DNA from: Blastomyces gilchristii SLH14081
Taxonomy: Eukaryota; Ascomycota; Eurotiomycetes; Onygenales; Ajellomycetaceae
Length of the DNA stretch: 64,000 bases
Direction: 5' to 3'
NCBI RefSeq assembly: GCF_000003855.2
Contig: NW_003101678.1
Coordinates: 2,421,134 to 2,485,133, forward strand
How positions within the stretch are numbered: position 1 is the first letter of the stretch; each line of letters begins with the position of its first letter. A model generated the notes under the pieces. It searched no databases, was not told where the DNA came from, and saw only the letters and a program-made list of their open reading frames with translations. A program made the position numbers and the translations under genes. Of this stretch, positions 21,278 to 34,901 are shown one piece after another.

Positions 21278-22879
21278 ATGAGTTCAAAAATACACTCAGT
21301 TGATGTGGAAAAAGATGCTTTCTCAAATGCTATTCCTGAGATTGAAATTCTGAAGAGAAGAAAGAAAGAAGAAATAGAGAAATAACAAGTTCTTGAAATA
21401 CAGGAACTTGAAAAAGTAAGCAAGATTCTTGAAAAGCAGTATCTGAGTGAGATGAATGAAGAAGTTCTGTTAATTCTTCATGCTCAGACTAGACAACTAC
21501 AGGAGATGATCAAGTTCAAACTTGAAATCTCAAACACAGTTCAAAAAACATTGAAAATTTCTTGTACAATCACTGACTCTTCATCTTACTCTTCTTCTTT
21601 TTTTCCTACTTCTTCTTCTTCTTTAAATCAGAAGAAAACATATGCTCAAGCAGCTGAATCTGCTGTCTCTAAACCTGCTGTCTCAAAACCTGCTCAAAAT
21701 CCTGAGAAAACTGAGAAGAATACTGTTCATATCTCTATTCATAGAAAAGTAGAAAAGAAAATGCAAAAAGAGAAAAACTTTCAAATCTTCAGAAATAGAA
21801 GACTTATTCTCAAAGTCTCAAACCAGAAGATTCTGCAAAGAAACAAGCTAAACTCAAATCTCATTTTCAGAATCAGAAATGAAATTAATCAGCAGTTCTT
21901 TTCTCAGTTGATGACTGATATTGAAGTTCAAAAACCAGTTATAGCTTCAATTGAGTCATCATTCTTTGAAAACTTCATCATTCTGACTATAATGCCTGAA
22001 TTCAGTGCTGAATTCCTTATTCAGAATGAGAATCTCTGAAAGTCAGCAGTAGAATCTTTACTAAACACAACAATTCTAGCTGAGAGAGATGAAAAGTGAG
22101 ACAAATTCATTCTTCATGATATTCCAGTTGAAATTTTTGACTGTGAAGAAGGAATACTACTACTCAAAAATGAATTGAAAGAATACAACTCTATTCAACT
22201 GAGAAAGAAGCCTGTATGACTAAATTCAATTGAGTTCAGATAAAGCAGGAGAAATGCCTCTGTTCTAGTATATATAAAAACACTTGAACAGTCAAAGATC
22301 TCTGAAGTAAGAGTAGCAGATTTGAAAATGAGAGTTCATGAATACAAAGACTCAAGAATGAATCTCAAAGCTCAAACACAGTGTTCAAACTGTCAAAGAT
22401 ATGAACACTTTGCAATCTCATGTTTTAGAGACTCAAAATGTACATTCTGTGTCAGAGATTATAAAACTAGTGAGCATAAATGTGAAACATGCTTAAAAAG
22501 AGGTGAAATATGTCAATACACTCTGCTTAAGTGCTCTAATTGCAAAGAAAAACATGCATCTAGCTCAAAAGAATGTATGTTTACTTCTAGAACTCAAAAG
22601 AACTGGAGAAAAGATGAAGCTCAAAGTCAATCTAGAACTGAAGAGAAGAGTCAAATCAGTAGACTTATAACTACAAGCTTAAAAAGAAGAAACTCTCAAC
22701 TATTTAAATCTTCAAACTTCAATTCTTCTGCTAAATGTAAACAGAATTTGAATCCTCAAACTTCTGTTAAGATTAGAGAATTGAGAAATGACTCTGATGA
22801 TAAACTAGATATAATGCAAGCAGTTGAGATCCCTACTTTTCAAAATAGTTATAATCTACTATCTGATGATAGTAACTAG
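21278..22879 (+). pseudogene. LINE-1 ORF1 (gag-like RNA-binding protein), RIP-type stops
   Basis: A single frame of 534 codons starts with MSSKIHSVDVEKDAFSN at 21278 and stays in frame to the stop at 22877-22879. About five internal stops (near 21385, 22037, 22097, 22218 and 22242) are all explained by CAA-to-TAA, TGG-to-TGA or CGA-to-TGA. Order: coiled-coil-prone N-terminus, Ser-rich linker, a KKTYAQAAE motif, a basic region, then consecutive Cys/His knuckles from about 22380 to 22575 (CSNC, CTFC, CETC, CSNC). ORF1 proteins of such LINEs bind their RNA and act as nucleic-acid chaperones. Confidence 0.88.
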
Positions 22880-22908
22880 ATTCTACTCTATCTCTACTCT
22901 CTTTTAGT

Positions 22909-25900
22909 ATGAATATATAACAAAAATAACAAAAAAAGTTTAAAAACTCTTCAAAAATTGCATTTATTCAAAATAATGTGAATAGAAACTCAAATTGTAT
23001 TTATTCTTGTCTTCAAATTGCATTTGAATAAAAAGTTGATTTTATACTACTTCAGAAACTGAATTTTGATGCTGAGTAAAATTACATCATTTCTCATTCA
23101 AGCTACTACTGCTTTCTATCTCAAAAGTCTGAGATAAAGTCAAGAGTAGTGATCTATGAAAGAAAGAGATTAAGATATTAATTTAATCTAAGATTTGATA
23201 TCATGTCTGACTCTGATATTCTGATGAGTGATATTATAGATAAAGAAAATGAGTTTGATACTATACAGCTTATAAATATCTATAATGAAAAGTCATTGAA
23301 GAAAAATAATAATATCTGAACAATTGATAGAGAATTTCTGAATATAACTTTATCAAGAAACTCTATAATTGCAGGAGATTTCAATGCACATCATCTCTGA
23401 TGAAATTCAGAATGCAAGAGAGCAGTGAGAGCTGATAATCTGATTGAATAAATCTTTGAGCATTCAATAGATTTAGTTAATAAGTCTGATTAACAAACAT
23501 TCTTTAGAAAAGGCATGAAACAGAAGTCTATTATAGATCTAATCTTCATATCACAAAATCTAATGAAAAGAAGACTTGTAAACTGGTTTATTAATTCAAA
23601 TGAGATATCAGAATCAGATCATGAGATTATTTAATTTGATATTGAACTGAGTGAAAAATAAATGAGTGAAAATCCTCTTCTCTCTAATCAGTATAACTTT
23701 GAAAAAGCTGATTGAAAAGCAGTTGAAGAAAGTATAAAACTGTTAAAATCTGAAAGACAGAATAAGCTATATTGAAATTCTGGTCAAGATATCTCAAATG
23801 AAATGCTTGAGAATAGAGTGAAGCTTATTACATCTATTATTCTAACAAGTGTTAGAGATAATATTTCAAAGAGAAAATCTTCTGAGTATTCAAAACCTTG
23901 ATGAAATGAGAATATCTCATCTAAAAGGAAAGAATTAGCTACTGCTAGAAGAGATTGAAAGAATGATGTAATATCTGATGAAGAGTTCAAAGCTGTCAGA
24001 AATGAATATTTTTCAGATATTAAAAGAGCTAAAACAGACTGCTGGAATAAATTTCTTGAAGAAGCATAAGAAAAGGAAGTTTTTAAAGCTTTTAACTATA
24101 CTAAAACAAGAAGTGTAGTAAAACTTTCAGCCTTAGAATATGAGTTTCAGAATGAATCATATACAGCAAACTCTTTTGAGGAAAAATGTCAAGCTTTTAT
24201 GAGAATTCTCTTTCAGAACTCATCAGATTCAAATTCAGATTCAGAGAAAGAGAATATATCACTTCTTAACTACATTAATGAAAATGACTGAGAATGGTCT
24301 GATCTTACATAAGATGAATTAGAGTCAGCTATCTTCTCAAGTTCTGTTAAAACTGCTGCAGGTCCTGATTCAATTAATCACTTGATTATTCAAAATACAT
24401 ATTCCTACTTAAAGAATGAATATTTTGAGCTCTTTTTCAATCTCTTGAAAAATGAATATTATTCTGAATGCTGGAGAGAAGTCACTGGAGTGATTCTTAC
24501 AAAACCTAATAGAAAAATTTCAATTTCTAAGTCATATAGAGTAATATCTCTATTGAACTGTCTAGAAAAGATTTGAGAAAAGAAAATAGCTACTCAACTA
24601 TCTTTTATAAGCTCTATAAGTGATTCTCTTTTATTCAGTGAACAAATGAGAGATAGAAAACAGTGTTCTGCAATTGACACTGTTCTCTCAGTTGTTCATG
24701 ATATTCAAATAGCAAAGCATGAGAATCTGGTCTCAACTGCAGTTTTTATTGATACAAAAGAAGCATTTGATCATGTTTCAAAGTCAAAGTTAATTCAGAT
24801 ATTGAAGATATTAAAACTGTCACTTTCTCTAATAAAATGAGTTAACTGTTTTATGTCTAAAAGAATTATATAACTCTTCTTTGATGAAATGAAACAAGAC
24901 AAGACTGAGATAAAAATAGAAGTATCACAGAGATCTTCAATCTCACTCATTTTATTTACAATATACACTGTATATCTATTCAAAAATAGAAATATGAGAA
25001 TAGTGTGATCTCTAAGTTATATGAATGATATTGGTCTAGTCTACAGCTCAAAAACTATCAAAGAGAATTTGAAAGTAATTGAAGAAGCTGTAAAGGAAAT
25101 CTTTGTTAGAGCAGATATCAATCAAATTCAATTTGATATGAATAAAACTGAGTTAATTCATTTCTTTTCTAGATTCAATAAGAAAGAACTATCTCTAACT
25201 CTTTTAAATAGAGAGATTAAACCCAGTATAAATGTCAAATGATTAGAAGTATGATTAAACTCCAAGTTGAATTTTAAATATTACATACAACAAAGAACTG
25301 TCAAGACAGAAAGACTATTGAACAACATAATCAGACTATCAAATACAGAGAGAGGTCTATTCTTTCAGACTATGAGACAGTTATATATAGCCTGTATTAC
25401 ATCAGTAGCTGATTATAAAGTTCAAGTTTGATGAAATAATCAAGAGAATTTCACTGAACTCTTTCAAAGTCTGTAAAACAGAGCCTTGAGAAGAATTCTG
25501 AGAGCATTCAAATCATCTCCTATTAAAGCAATGAAAATTGAAGCTTCAATTCCTTCTTCTGTTATTAGATTTGAAAAGACCTGTATGAACTATGCTCTGA
25601 GAGTTGTAAAGATGAGCTTAAATCATATAATGAGAGAAAGAGTCTCTTCTTCATTTTCATCAATTAACTCTGGAAATGAACTGGATTGAAATAGATTTCT
25701 TGATTGAAATGAAAATAATTCTTCAAAGAAAATGTCTTCTTAACTGTACAGACTATGCTCTCTGATTAAAAATCAATTTTCTTCTTTAAATGTTGAAAAA
25801 GTTGATTATGAGAAGTTATCTCTCTGAAGAGAAAAGCTTGAATCTCTTATAGACTTACAAATAAGTGAACTATTAAAAGAGAAAGAATATGAACAGCATT

Positions 25901-26871
25901 TGAAGAGAATTTCTACAATCAATATAAAAGACTCTATTCTGATTTATTCAGATGACTCAAAAAATGAGAACTTGAATAGATTAGGCACAGGCATTGCTTA
26001 TACTGAAGATAATATCAATTTTATCTCAGATTTCTGGAATCTAGGCTGTGAATGTGAAGTCTTTGATGCTGAACTATTTGCAATAGTGAAAGCTTTCAAA
26101 CTCATTGAAATAAAATCTCATAAAAGAGGAAATTGTTTGAAAGAGATATGGATATTCTCTGATAGTCAAGCTGCTTTAAAAAGACTTAGAAATAGTCAGA
26201 TTCATAATGATCAAATGAATCTTGAACTGATCTTAAACTCTGTTTTGAAAATTCAAAAGAGAAGAACATCAAAGCTGATAATTCATCTACACTGGGTTCC
26301 TGCTCATATGAATATTCATGACAATGAATTGGCTGATTCAGCTGCAAAAAAGGGTGCAGAATTAAGCAGATATATTCAAAAAATTGTGTCCTGGTCTTTT
26401 ATAAAGAGAAAAATAAAAGAATCTTGTTTAGACAAGTGAAATGAAAGCTGGCAGAAACAAAAGAAGAGTATACATTATTCAAGATTTGAAACAAAACCCA
26501 AGTGGAAATCTTGTTCAATTAAATGTAAAAAGAAAATATTCTCATCTATAATACAGCTGAAACTAGGACATGGCTATTTCAAATCTTATATACAAAGATT
26601 TGATGATAGATTTGACTCAATAGAATGCTCATTCTGCAATACAAATGAGAATTCTGAGCATATTGTAATGCACTGTGCATTATATAATAGTCTCAGAGCC
26701 AGATTGAAAGAGAAGTATGATCTAAATTAATTAAATATGAGATTCTTATTCTCAACTGAGACAGGAATTAAATACTTAATAGACTTTCTATCAGAAACTC
26801 AAGCAGCTACAAGAAAATGACTAAATTCAGAATTATCTGAATATGAAGAGGAGGAAATCAACCAGATATAG
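22909..26871 (+). pseudogene. LINE-1 ORF2 (endonuclease-RT-RNase H), RIP-type stops
   Basis: One frame of 1,321 codons from ATG 22909 to TAG 26869-26871, interrupted by tens of stops. APE-type endonuclease: IIAGDFNAHH near 23365. Reverse transcriptase: AGPDSINHLI near 24360, SYRVISLLNC near 24530, FIDTKEAFDHVS near 24745, and YMNDIGLVYS near 25020 where the catalytic box has an Asp changed to Asn. RNase H: LIYSDDSKN near 25940, DAELFAIVKAF near 26065, IFSDSQAALKRL near 26155, and HWVPAHMNIHDNELADS near 26290. C-terminal CSFCNTNENSEHIVMHC near 26630. The RNase H part (25900-26439) is the longest uninterrupted piece. Confidence 0.92.
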
Positions 26872-27162
26872 TCTGTTAAAACAGCTATATACTATCTTTT
26901 AATAATTTGTTTTGTTACAGTCTTTCTTTACTTTATCTTTTCCTTTCAATTTCTTTCTGTCTATCTATTTAATGTGTTTATCTTTAAGACTGTGTTCTCT
27001 TTTCCTTTGTCATGATATTGTCAAATGATTTCAAAGTATCAGAAGATATGAAAACACTGCAATTTATAAACAGTTTTTGTATTCTGAGCTGGAATTTTCT
27101 GATTTTGCATATCTGAAATTGATGAATGTATAATACTTAACTTTACAGATATAGGAAAAACC

Positions 27163-27183
27163 CTGAGAACTAAAAGTTCTCAG
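27163..27183 (+). other. Conserved 3'-UTR hairpin of the LINE family
   Basis: CTGAGAACT, three-base loop, AGTTCTCAG: a perfect 9-bp stem about 65 bp before the (TAA)n tail. The same stem occurs in LINE-2 (50978-50998), LINE-3 (42809-42829, minus) and the chimera (6339-6359, minus), although flanking bases have mutated. It is a candidate recognition element for the element's own RT. Confidence 0.8.
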
Positions 27184-27225
27184 GTAGATGTCATAGTCTC
27201 TGACTGCATACATCTATAATTGAAG

Positions 27226-27247
27226 AATAATAATAATAATAATAATA
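27226..27247 (+). repeat. (TAA)n tail of LINE-1
   Basis: About seven TAA units directly before the target duplication, in place of a poly(A) tail. All four LINE copies in the window end this way. Confidence 0.9.
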
Positions 27248-27259
27248 ATTTCATAGTTA

Positions 27260-28340
27260 ATCTGCTGAAGTTAATAAGAGTTAAAAAATATAACTCAATT
27301 TTGATCATTATTAACTACTTTATAAAGATATTTAAATATATTTCTATTTATAAAAAGATTAAAGCCTCTGAATTGACTGATCTATTTTTAGATATTATCA
27401 TTTATAATCACAGTGCTCTGAGATCATTGATAATAGATTAAGAATTCCTCTTTATCAGTAAATACTGATCAGCTTTTTACTATTATTTTATAATAAAACA
27501 TCTTCTCAGCACTGCATTTCATTCACAGACAGATGATTAGACTAAACATCAGAATCAGATATTAGAATAGTATCTTTAAGTATTCTATTTATATTATTAA
27601 AATGATTGACTCAAACATCTTCTAATTACTGAATTTATATATAACAATGTAAAGAATATAATCTTAAAAATATCTTCTTTCTATACTTATTATGAATATA
27701 ATTCTTCATTACTCAGTGACATTGTGAATAATGTTTCAAAGAAGAGAATAGACAGTTAGAATATTAAATAGATACAGAGAACAGAGTATCTCTCAGTATC
27801 AGAAGTAAAAGTGAGATTAAAACTTTTAAATAAAATTTATAAGCAGGCAGTGAAAAGTATTCACTATGCTCAGAAGTAATAGATAGAATATTATAATTAA
27901 AAACATCTTTCAATGAAGTTCTTGATAAAGAATCAAGTACTACTTTCAGTAAAGAATATTAAGATAATAAGATTATATAAGAAGCTCAGTGAGTAATAAC
28001 TAGAATCTTTTCTAATAATAAGAGTAATAAGTAAGCAGATATATAAGTTGAAATTACTCTCAGAATTGAAATCAATTCATTCTATTTTCTATATTTTCTA
28101 TTTAAAGCTCTATAAGCAATGCTTCAGAGCAGAGCTGTCTCAGCTAAATAGTATTAAAATTAAGAGTGATACTGAATATCTTATGAAGAAAATATTGAAT
28201 AAATAAATATATTATAGTAAGCTTCAATATCTTATAAAATAAGAAGATTATTTATTATCAGAGAATTCATGAAAACTGCTGAAGTATTTGAAAAATGCTG
28301 AGAAAGAGATTATAAGCTATGAGATAACTAATAGAGACTG
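27260..28340 (+). pseudogene. Gypsy-2 integrase (C-terminal part) and chromodomain
   Basis: Continues the integrase split by LINE-1: VKKYNSILIIINYFIK, then SALRSLIID, then a degraded HPQTDGQTE-type block near 27510-27545 (read as FHSQTDD followed by a stop). From 28215 to 28320 the frame LQYLIK, EDYL, NLKNAE-like and EIISYE matches a chromodomain, typical of chromoviruses that target heterochromatin. Frames are broken by TGA and TAA. Confidence 0.8.
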
Positions 28341-30172
28341 CTCTGTTATATATCACAGATATTAAGTAAGAAATACTGTTTAAGACTTCTTATTTTTTCT
28401 CAAAGAGTTTTTTTAGAGATAATCTTATAATAATAAGTCAGTATCTTATAAACTCTGTAGCACTCTTCTTCTATTTTCTCTTAAAGAATTTTTAGAAGTT
28501 TAATAAGACTATACAAGTATAAAATTTCTGAAGCAGTTAGAGAAAAGAAATATTTAAAATTAATAAAAGATTAATATTATTACTCTACAGACTGCTGCTA
28601 TTCTAATAGAGCTGCAGTCTGTAGAAAAAGTAAAAAGAAAGATTTCAGAGTCTACTTATTAATAATTACACTCTTATTAAACTCATTCTTCACTATTAAA
28701 GTCTCTGATACTGATATCTTTATCTTCTATGAAGTTAGCACTGTGATACTGCAGAAGAGCATGCTATAGAAGAGTATAAGAGATATATAAAATATTAACT
28801 TATTAATTTACAAAGAATCTCAGTTATCTGCTTCAATTGAAGTGAGATTCTCTTTAATCAGTGATTAATCTCTGTGATATTTTTAATAGCAGTGTTAATT
28901 AACTTCTTCTTGAGATCAGTTATTCTGAGGTGTTTTTTCATCTCAGAGACTTATATTTTCATCTTCTTCTACAGATAAGTAAGAGAGATCTCTTCAGTTT
29001 TAACAGAATTTATCAATACTTGAAGCTCTAAAATTCTTACTCTATACTACTTAGATATCTGAGCTTCTTGTCAGAACTGATACAACATCTTCTTATAGAG
29101 TAAACAATACTTATAGAGAGATAGAAGTTGTTATTTCAGATATAACAAAAATAATAGAAGTGAGAGAAGAGATAGATATATAAAATTCCTTCTTTCTTCA
29201 GCTGCTTAGTATAGTATAAGCATGTAGTAATACTGATCAGAGACTGTATCAGAGCCTTCTCACAGAGAGAAGATAAAGAAACTGTGAAACTCTGCAGATT
29301 CAACTCAGCAGCATTCTAAGCAGAGCTTAGATATATCATAGAAGAGAAACTATAAATTAAGCTTCTCAGAGTCACTGTTCTCAGAATCAAGCTCTTTCTG
29401 AGATTCTCTCTGAATGATCACACAGAGTCATATGTTACTGTATTGACTAAGAAAGAAAGTAGCATTGCAACAGTGACAGAGAGAGCAGAGAATGAACTGA
29501 ATGCAGACAAACTGACTGATAGAAGAGATAATATCTCACTGCAAGATACAGCTACTACTGCTGCAGCTGCAAGAGATGCAGAAGAAGAAGAAGATGTGAT
29601 AATAAGAGCAGTGCTTTCACAGCTCATTGACACTGTCATCTTCATCTTCAACCTGGCTTTCTTAACAGTCACAGAGGCTGCAGTCACATCACAAAGACAT
29701 TTATTACTCACTAGAAAATATCAGAATAAGTCTCTTATTATCTTTCAAGAATAATGCTCTCATACACTCACTATTACAGATGAGAGAGAGAGGAGAAAAA
29801 TATTTTATAGAAGAGAAGAATCTTTTCAGAAAAATTCTGTTACTACTATTAACTTTGTCTCTAAAAATACATCACTTTTATAGAAAATTTTATATACAGA
29901 ACAGAATATAATGAGAGATCTGTAAGTCACTTATTAACTACATTTTCTACATTTCAAATTAATATATAAGAAACTTACTTATCATACAGTTGATTTGAAC
30001 AGAGATGAGAAAGAAAGATCTATATAGTTAGTAGAAAAACTCATCTATTTTTTTATATTACATGCAGCATATATACTATTAATCAGTTAGCAACTGTTAC
30101 TATATAATAAGGATAACTTCTAATTCAGTAATCTTAAGAGCATCAGAACTATATTTTTAAAAAGAAGAGTAT
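28341..30172 (+). pseudogene. Gypsy-2 3' region with a possible extra sense ORF
   Basis: A 1.8-kb stretch between chromodomain and 3' LTR. The first about 850 bp show nothing recognisable. From about 29190 to 30172 one plus-strand frame is interrupted only by stops that C-to-T or G-to-A change would create, and is fully open at 29443-29754. That part is charged, with an Ala-rich then Glu-rich block (TAAAARDAEEEED) and a hydrophobic segment (LIDTVIFIFNLAFLTV). I recognise no domain. It may be an additional protein of this element, but an antisense frame over 29418-29711 is open too, so coding direction is unproven. Confidence 0.35.
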
Positions 30173-32069
30173 TATTACATCTCTAATTATGCTAAGACTC
30201 TGTTACAGTTTCACATAACTTATTACTTTTATAAGAATGATTTCATTCTGTTCAAATCAGTTTTCAATCACTCTATAACATTATTCAGATATATTATATA
30301 AAGATTCAATTAATAAATATAAGAATCTCACTTCTATACAAGGTCAGCAGATTACTCTTTCTTAACAGTGAAATACTACTGAGATATTCAGTAGTCCAAG
30401 CGCTTCACCATGAACTCGCTCAATTTTTCGAATAAGAACCCGCCGATAGATCCATCGAAAAGCCCTCAATCATACAAGCATTTTGACCCCATCGCCGACC
30501 GCATACCCCGTGTGGTGGTGGAGTTATCCAGCCAAATGTGAACCAGATGTTGTTTGAAACTCCTGTGTGGGATTATCCCCTGTTCGCCCCTACCACACCA
30601 CAACCCCAGGCCAAAGTGCCATACAAATTGTAAGGTGAAGAGACCTAGCCATATACATTAATCTTCTTGATTTTGGAAGATCCCTGATCTGTAATTGTGA
30701 AGATATCTAAGAAGCAACTTTCATGAAAACCCTGTCTATCTTTGATGTTTCAAAACATCAATGCCAAGTCTCACTCACATATTGCCCTTCTCAATCTGGC
30801 CCACCTTCAGCAGAAAAATACAAAAAGATACCTCAGTAATAGTATCAAGCATATAATCAATGAACATATCTGAAGTGCATTCTTTGTGAAAAACCCTCTC
30901 TGTCTTTGATGTACTAAGACATCAACAACAAGTTTCACCCTTGTATCACTTCTTTCAATCTGACTCATCCCTGATAGAAAAATACAAAGAGATACCTCAG
31001 CAACTGTACTTGATATATAATCAGTAAACATGATAACTATAAAATCAGTATATCTTAAGATCTGACTGAGCCTTTGATTTCTGTACAGTGAGATATATTA
31101 AATCTAGTTTTAATATCTCAATATTCAATAGATTCTGCAAGAGATTGAGAATAGCAATACTAGATTTCTATTGAATTTGAGAATTAACTCTGTATTAATA
31201 TAATTATTGACAAAGTCTTCTATTTTAAGATATAAATAACCAGTTCCTCTACATTCTACTGATAATATTTATATTATTATATAAAAACAGACTTATATTC
31301 TCTATAATATCAAGACTCTGAAGAGAGAAAGTCTTGATATAGAATATACAGTGATGTATATCTTAGCAGTTTCTATTTCATTCTTCTGTAGCAGTTAATG
31401 TAAAAAAAAAAAAAGATCTTAGAAATAGTTTTTTACTTCTCTTGAAAAAGTAAGATATTTTTCTCTGGATTTTATACAATGTTCTTACAAAGAATTAAAA
31501 ACAGAGTTATTTTCTGTTATAATTTCATATTCTTTTAAGTAAGAATTACTTTTTTAGTGACTGAAGAGCTTTTATTAATACTTAATTCTTTTTTACACTC
31601 TTTATTAACTGATTCAAGTTGCATACTTGTTGTGTGAGAAGAATTGAATGATTTAGAATAAAATTAAATAGTTTTAATCAATTTCTCTGTAAAAAATTGA
31701 TTTATTTTTCATTAGTTTTTCTCTCAAAAACTGTCATATTATCTGATTTATATCAATTGATATCATACTTTTTCTCACTATATCTCAAGAAAGAGATTGT
31801 AAAGATTTTATTAATTTATCTTAAAAATCAATTTTAGTTTATTAGATTCTCTTCAAAAATCTAACCTAGTTACTGAACTAGTGTGAAAAAAAATCAGATA
31901 TTTTATATATAAAAGTCTTTTATTCTTCTTTTGAAACAGTCTGACTAACTTTTCAATTGAAAACAGACTTAGAAATCTCTTAATTGAAACAGTCTGATCA
32001 ACTTTTTAAAAGAGTTTAATAAATATCTCAATTGAAACAGTCTGATTAACTTTTCATTGAGTGAGAACA

Positions 32070-33668
32070 ATGAGTTCAAAAATACACTCAGTTAATATGA
32101 AAAAAGATGCTTTCTCAAATGCTATTTCTGAGATTGAAATTCTGAAGAGAAGAAAGAAAGAAGAAATAGAGAAATAACAAGTTCTTGAAATACAGAAACT
32201 TGAAAAAGTAAGCAAGATTCTTGAAAAGCAGTGTCTGAGTGAGATGAATGAAGAAGTTCTGTTAATTCTTCATACTCAGGCTAGACAACTATAGAAGATA
32301 ATCAAGTTCAAACTTGAAATTTCAAACACAGTTTAAAAAACATTGAAAATTCCTAGTACAATCACTGACTTATTATTTTACTCTTTTTCTTTTTCTACTT
32401 CTTCTTCTTCTTTAAATCAGAAGAAAACATATGCTCAAGCAGCTGAATCTGCTGTTTCTAAATCTGCTATCTCAAAATCTGCTCAAAATTCTGAGAAAAC
32501 TGAGAAGAATACTGCTCATACTTCTATTGATAAAAAAGTGAAGAAAAAAATACAAAAAGAGAAAAACTTTCAAATCTTCAGAAATAGAAGACTTATTCTC
32601 AAAGTCTTAAATCAGAACATCTTATAAAGAAACAAGCTAAACTTAAATCTTATTTTTAGAATCAGAAATGAAATTAATTAGCAGTTCTTTTCTCAGTTGA
32701 TAACTGATATTGAAGTTCAAAAATCAGTTATAGCTTCAATTGAGTCATCATTCTTTGAAAACTTCATCATTCTGACTATAATGTCTGAAATCAGTGCAGA
32801 ATTCCTTATTCAGAATGAGAATTTCTGAAAATCAGCAGTAGAATCTTTGCTAAACATAATAATTCTATTTAAGAGAGATAAAAAGTGAGACAAATTCATT
32901 CTTTATAATATTTCAGTTGAAATTTTTGACTGTGAAGAAGAAATACTACTTCTCAAAAATGAATTAGAAGAATACAACTCTATTCAACTAAGAGAAGAGT
33001 CTGTATAACTAAATTCAATTGAGTTCAGATAAAACAGAAGAAATGCCTCTATTCAAGTATATATAAAGACACTTGAACAGTCAAAGATCTCTGAAGTAAG
33101 AGTAGCAGATTTGAAAATAAGAGTTCATGAATACAAAGACTCAAGAATGAATCTCAAAGCTCAAACACAGTGTTCAAACTGTCAAAGATATGAACACTTT
33201 ACAATCTCATATTTTAGAGACTCAAAATGTGCATTCTGTGCCAGAGATCACAAAACTAGTAAGTATAAATATGAAACATGCTTAAAATGAGATGCAATAT
33301 GTCAACACACTCTGCTTAAGTGCTCTAATTGTAAAGAAAAACATGCATCTAGCTCAAAAGAATGTATATTTACTTCAAGAACTCAAAAGAACTGAAGAAA
33401 AGATAAAGCTCAAAGTCAATCTAGAACTGAAGAGAAGAGTCAAGTCAGTAAACTTATAACTATAAGCTTAAAAAGAAGAAACTCTTAACTATTTAAATCT
33501 TCAAACTTCAATTCTTCAGTTAAATATAAACAGAATTTGAATCCTTAAACTTCTGTTAAGATTAGAGAATTGAGAAATGACTCTGATAATAAACTAGATA
33601 TAATACAAGCAGTTGAGATTCCTACTTTTTAAAATAGTTATAATCTACTATCTAATGATAGTGATTAG
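32070..33668 (+). pseudogene. LINE-2 ORF1, degenerate
   Basis: Starts with the same ATGAGTTCAAAA as LINE-1 ORF1 and ends at a TAG at 33666-33668. Many more stops than LINE-1; the longest open part is 32343-32627, covering the Ser-rich linker and KKTYAQAAE motif. Several knuckle cysteines are lost (for example TGT to TAT near 33270). Confidence 0.88.
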
Positions 33669-34316
33669 ATTCTACTCTATCTCTACTCTCTTTTAGTATG
33701 AATATATAACAAAAATAACAAAAAAAGTTTAAAAACTCTTCAAAAATCACATTTATTCAAAATAATGTGAATAAAAACTCAAATTGTATTTATTCTTGTC
33801 TTTAGATTGTATTTGAATAAAAAGTTGACTTTGTACTTCTTCAAGAATCAAACTTTGATACTGAGCAAAAGTACATTATTTCTTATTCAAGCTATTACTG
33901 CTTTCTTTCTGAAAAATCTGAGATAAAATCAAGAGTAGTGATCTATGAGAGAAAAAGATTAAGATATCAATTTAATCTGAGATTTGATATCATATCTGAC
34001 TCTGATATTCTAGTGAGTGATATTATAGATAAAGAGAATAAGTTTGATACTATTCAACTTATAAATATCTATAATGAAAAGCCATTGAAGAAAAATAACA
34101 ATATCTGAACAATTGATAGAGAATTTCTGAACATAACTTCATTAAGAAACTATATAATTGTAGGAGATTTCAATGCACATCATCTCTGATGAAATGCAGA
34201 ATGCAAGAGAGCAGTAAGAGCTGATAATCTGATTGAATAAACCTTTGAGCATTCAATAGATTTAGTTAATAAGTCTGATCAACAAACATTCTTTAGAAAA
34301 GGCATGAAACAGAAAT

Positions 34317-34628
34317 TGTGACGGGCTGCGCCTGATCAATCATACAGACTATTCTGTTACACTTTATAGATTCTTCCGCTTCACTCTCGAACACGTACAC
34401 TCTGATTCTCAGCTATTCTTGATCACTGATCCTCAGCCGCCACGAATGCGTACGCTCTGATTCTCAGTTATTCTCAATCACTGATTCTCAGCCATCACAT
34501 ACATGTATAAGTATTCACTCTGATTGCTGATTTTCACACTTTCTCTTTCTTTCCTTCTCTAATGTTTTTCTCTTTGTTATATAAGACCTATAATATTATA
34601 CCAATCTATTCAGTGTAGGCCTCTTACA
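34317..34628 (+). repeat. Gypsy-3 5' LTR (312 bp)
   Basis: Begins TGTGACGGGCTGCGCC and ends CCTCTTACA. Compared with the right LTR it keeps many CpG (TCGAACACG, GAATGCGTACG) that are TG or CA there. Confidence 0.93.
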
Positions 34629-34901
34629 CTAGAAAAACATTCATTATCTTCTTATTAGAAATGATTATTCATCAAGAGATATTCAAATGTGTAACAATGT
34701 GTAAGAAATAGAGAAACAGTCAACAGTTAAGTAGACACTGAGTTCTCAGATAGAAGCTTGCTCATCAGTCACTCTGACTCTGCAACAAGATCTTATGAAG
34801 AGAGTAAGATCTTATAAGAGAATATCAGTAAAAGACCTGAGAGTTCTGACACTCAGATGTATGAGATATTCATATGATTATACATCTAATGATTAATAAT
34901 C

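Larger units (their letters stand above)
19642..27247 (+). mobile_element. LINE-1: full-length Tad1-like non-LTR retrotransposon (7.6 kb)
   Basis: Inserted in the integrase of Gypsy-2 with a 12-bp duplication ATTTCATAGTTA (19630-19641 and 27248-27259). Order: about 1.6-kb 5' region with CpG-rich first 580 bp and two tandem units, ORF1 (21278-22879), ORF2 (22909-26871), 3' UTR with a hairpin, and a (TAA)n tail. ORF2 order (endonuclease, RT, RNase H, C-terminal Cys/His block) fits the Tad clade of fungal LINEs. It is the least mutated full copy in the window but still has many in-frame stops, so it is not autonomous. Confidence 0.92.

Noticed and set aside
29418..29711. Ser-rich minus-strand ORF in Gypsy-2
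   Set aside because: Complement of the Glu/Ala-rich sense frame; low complexity. Kept only as a caveat in the sense-ORF entry.
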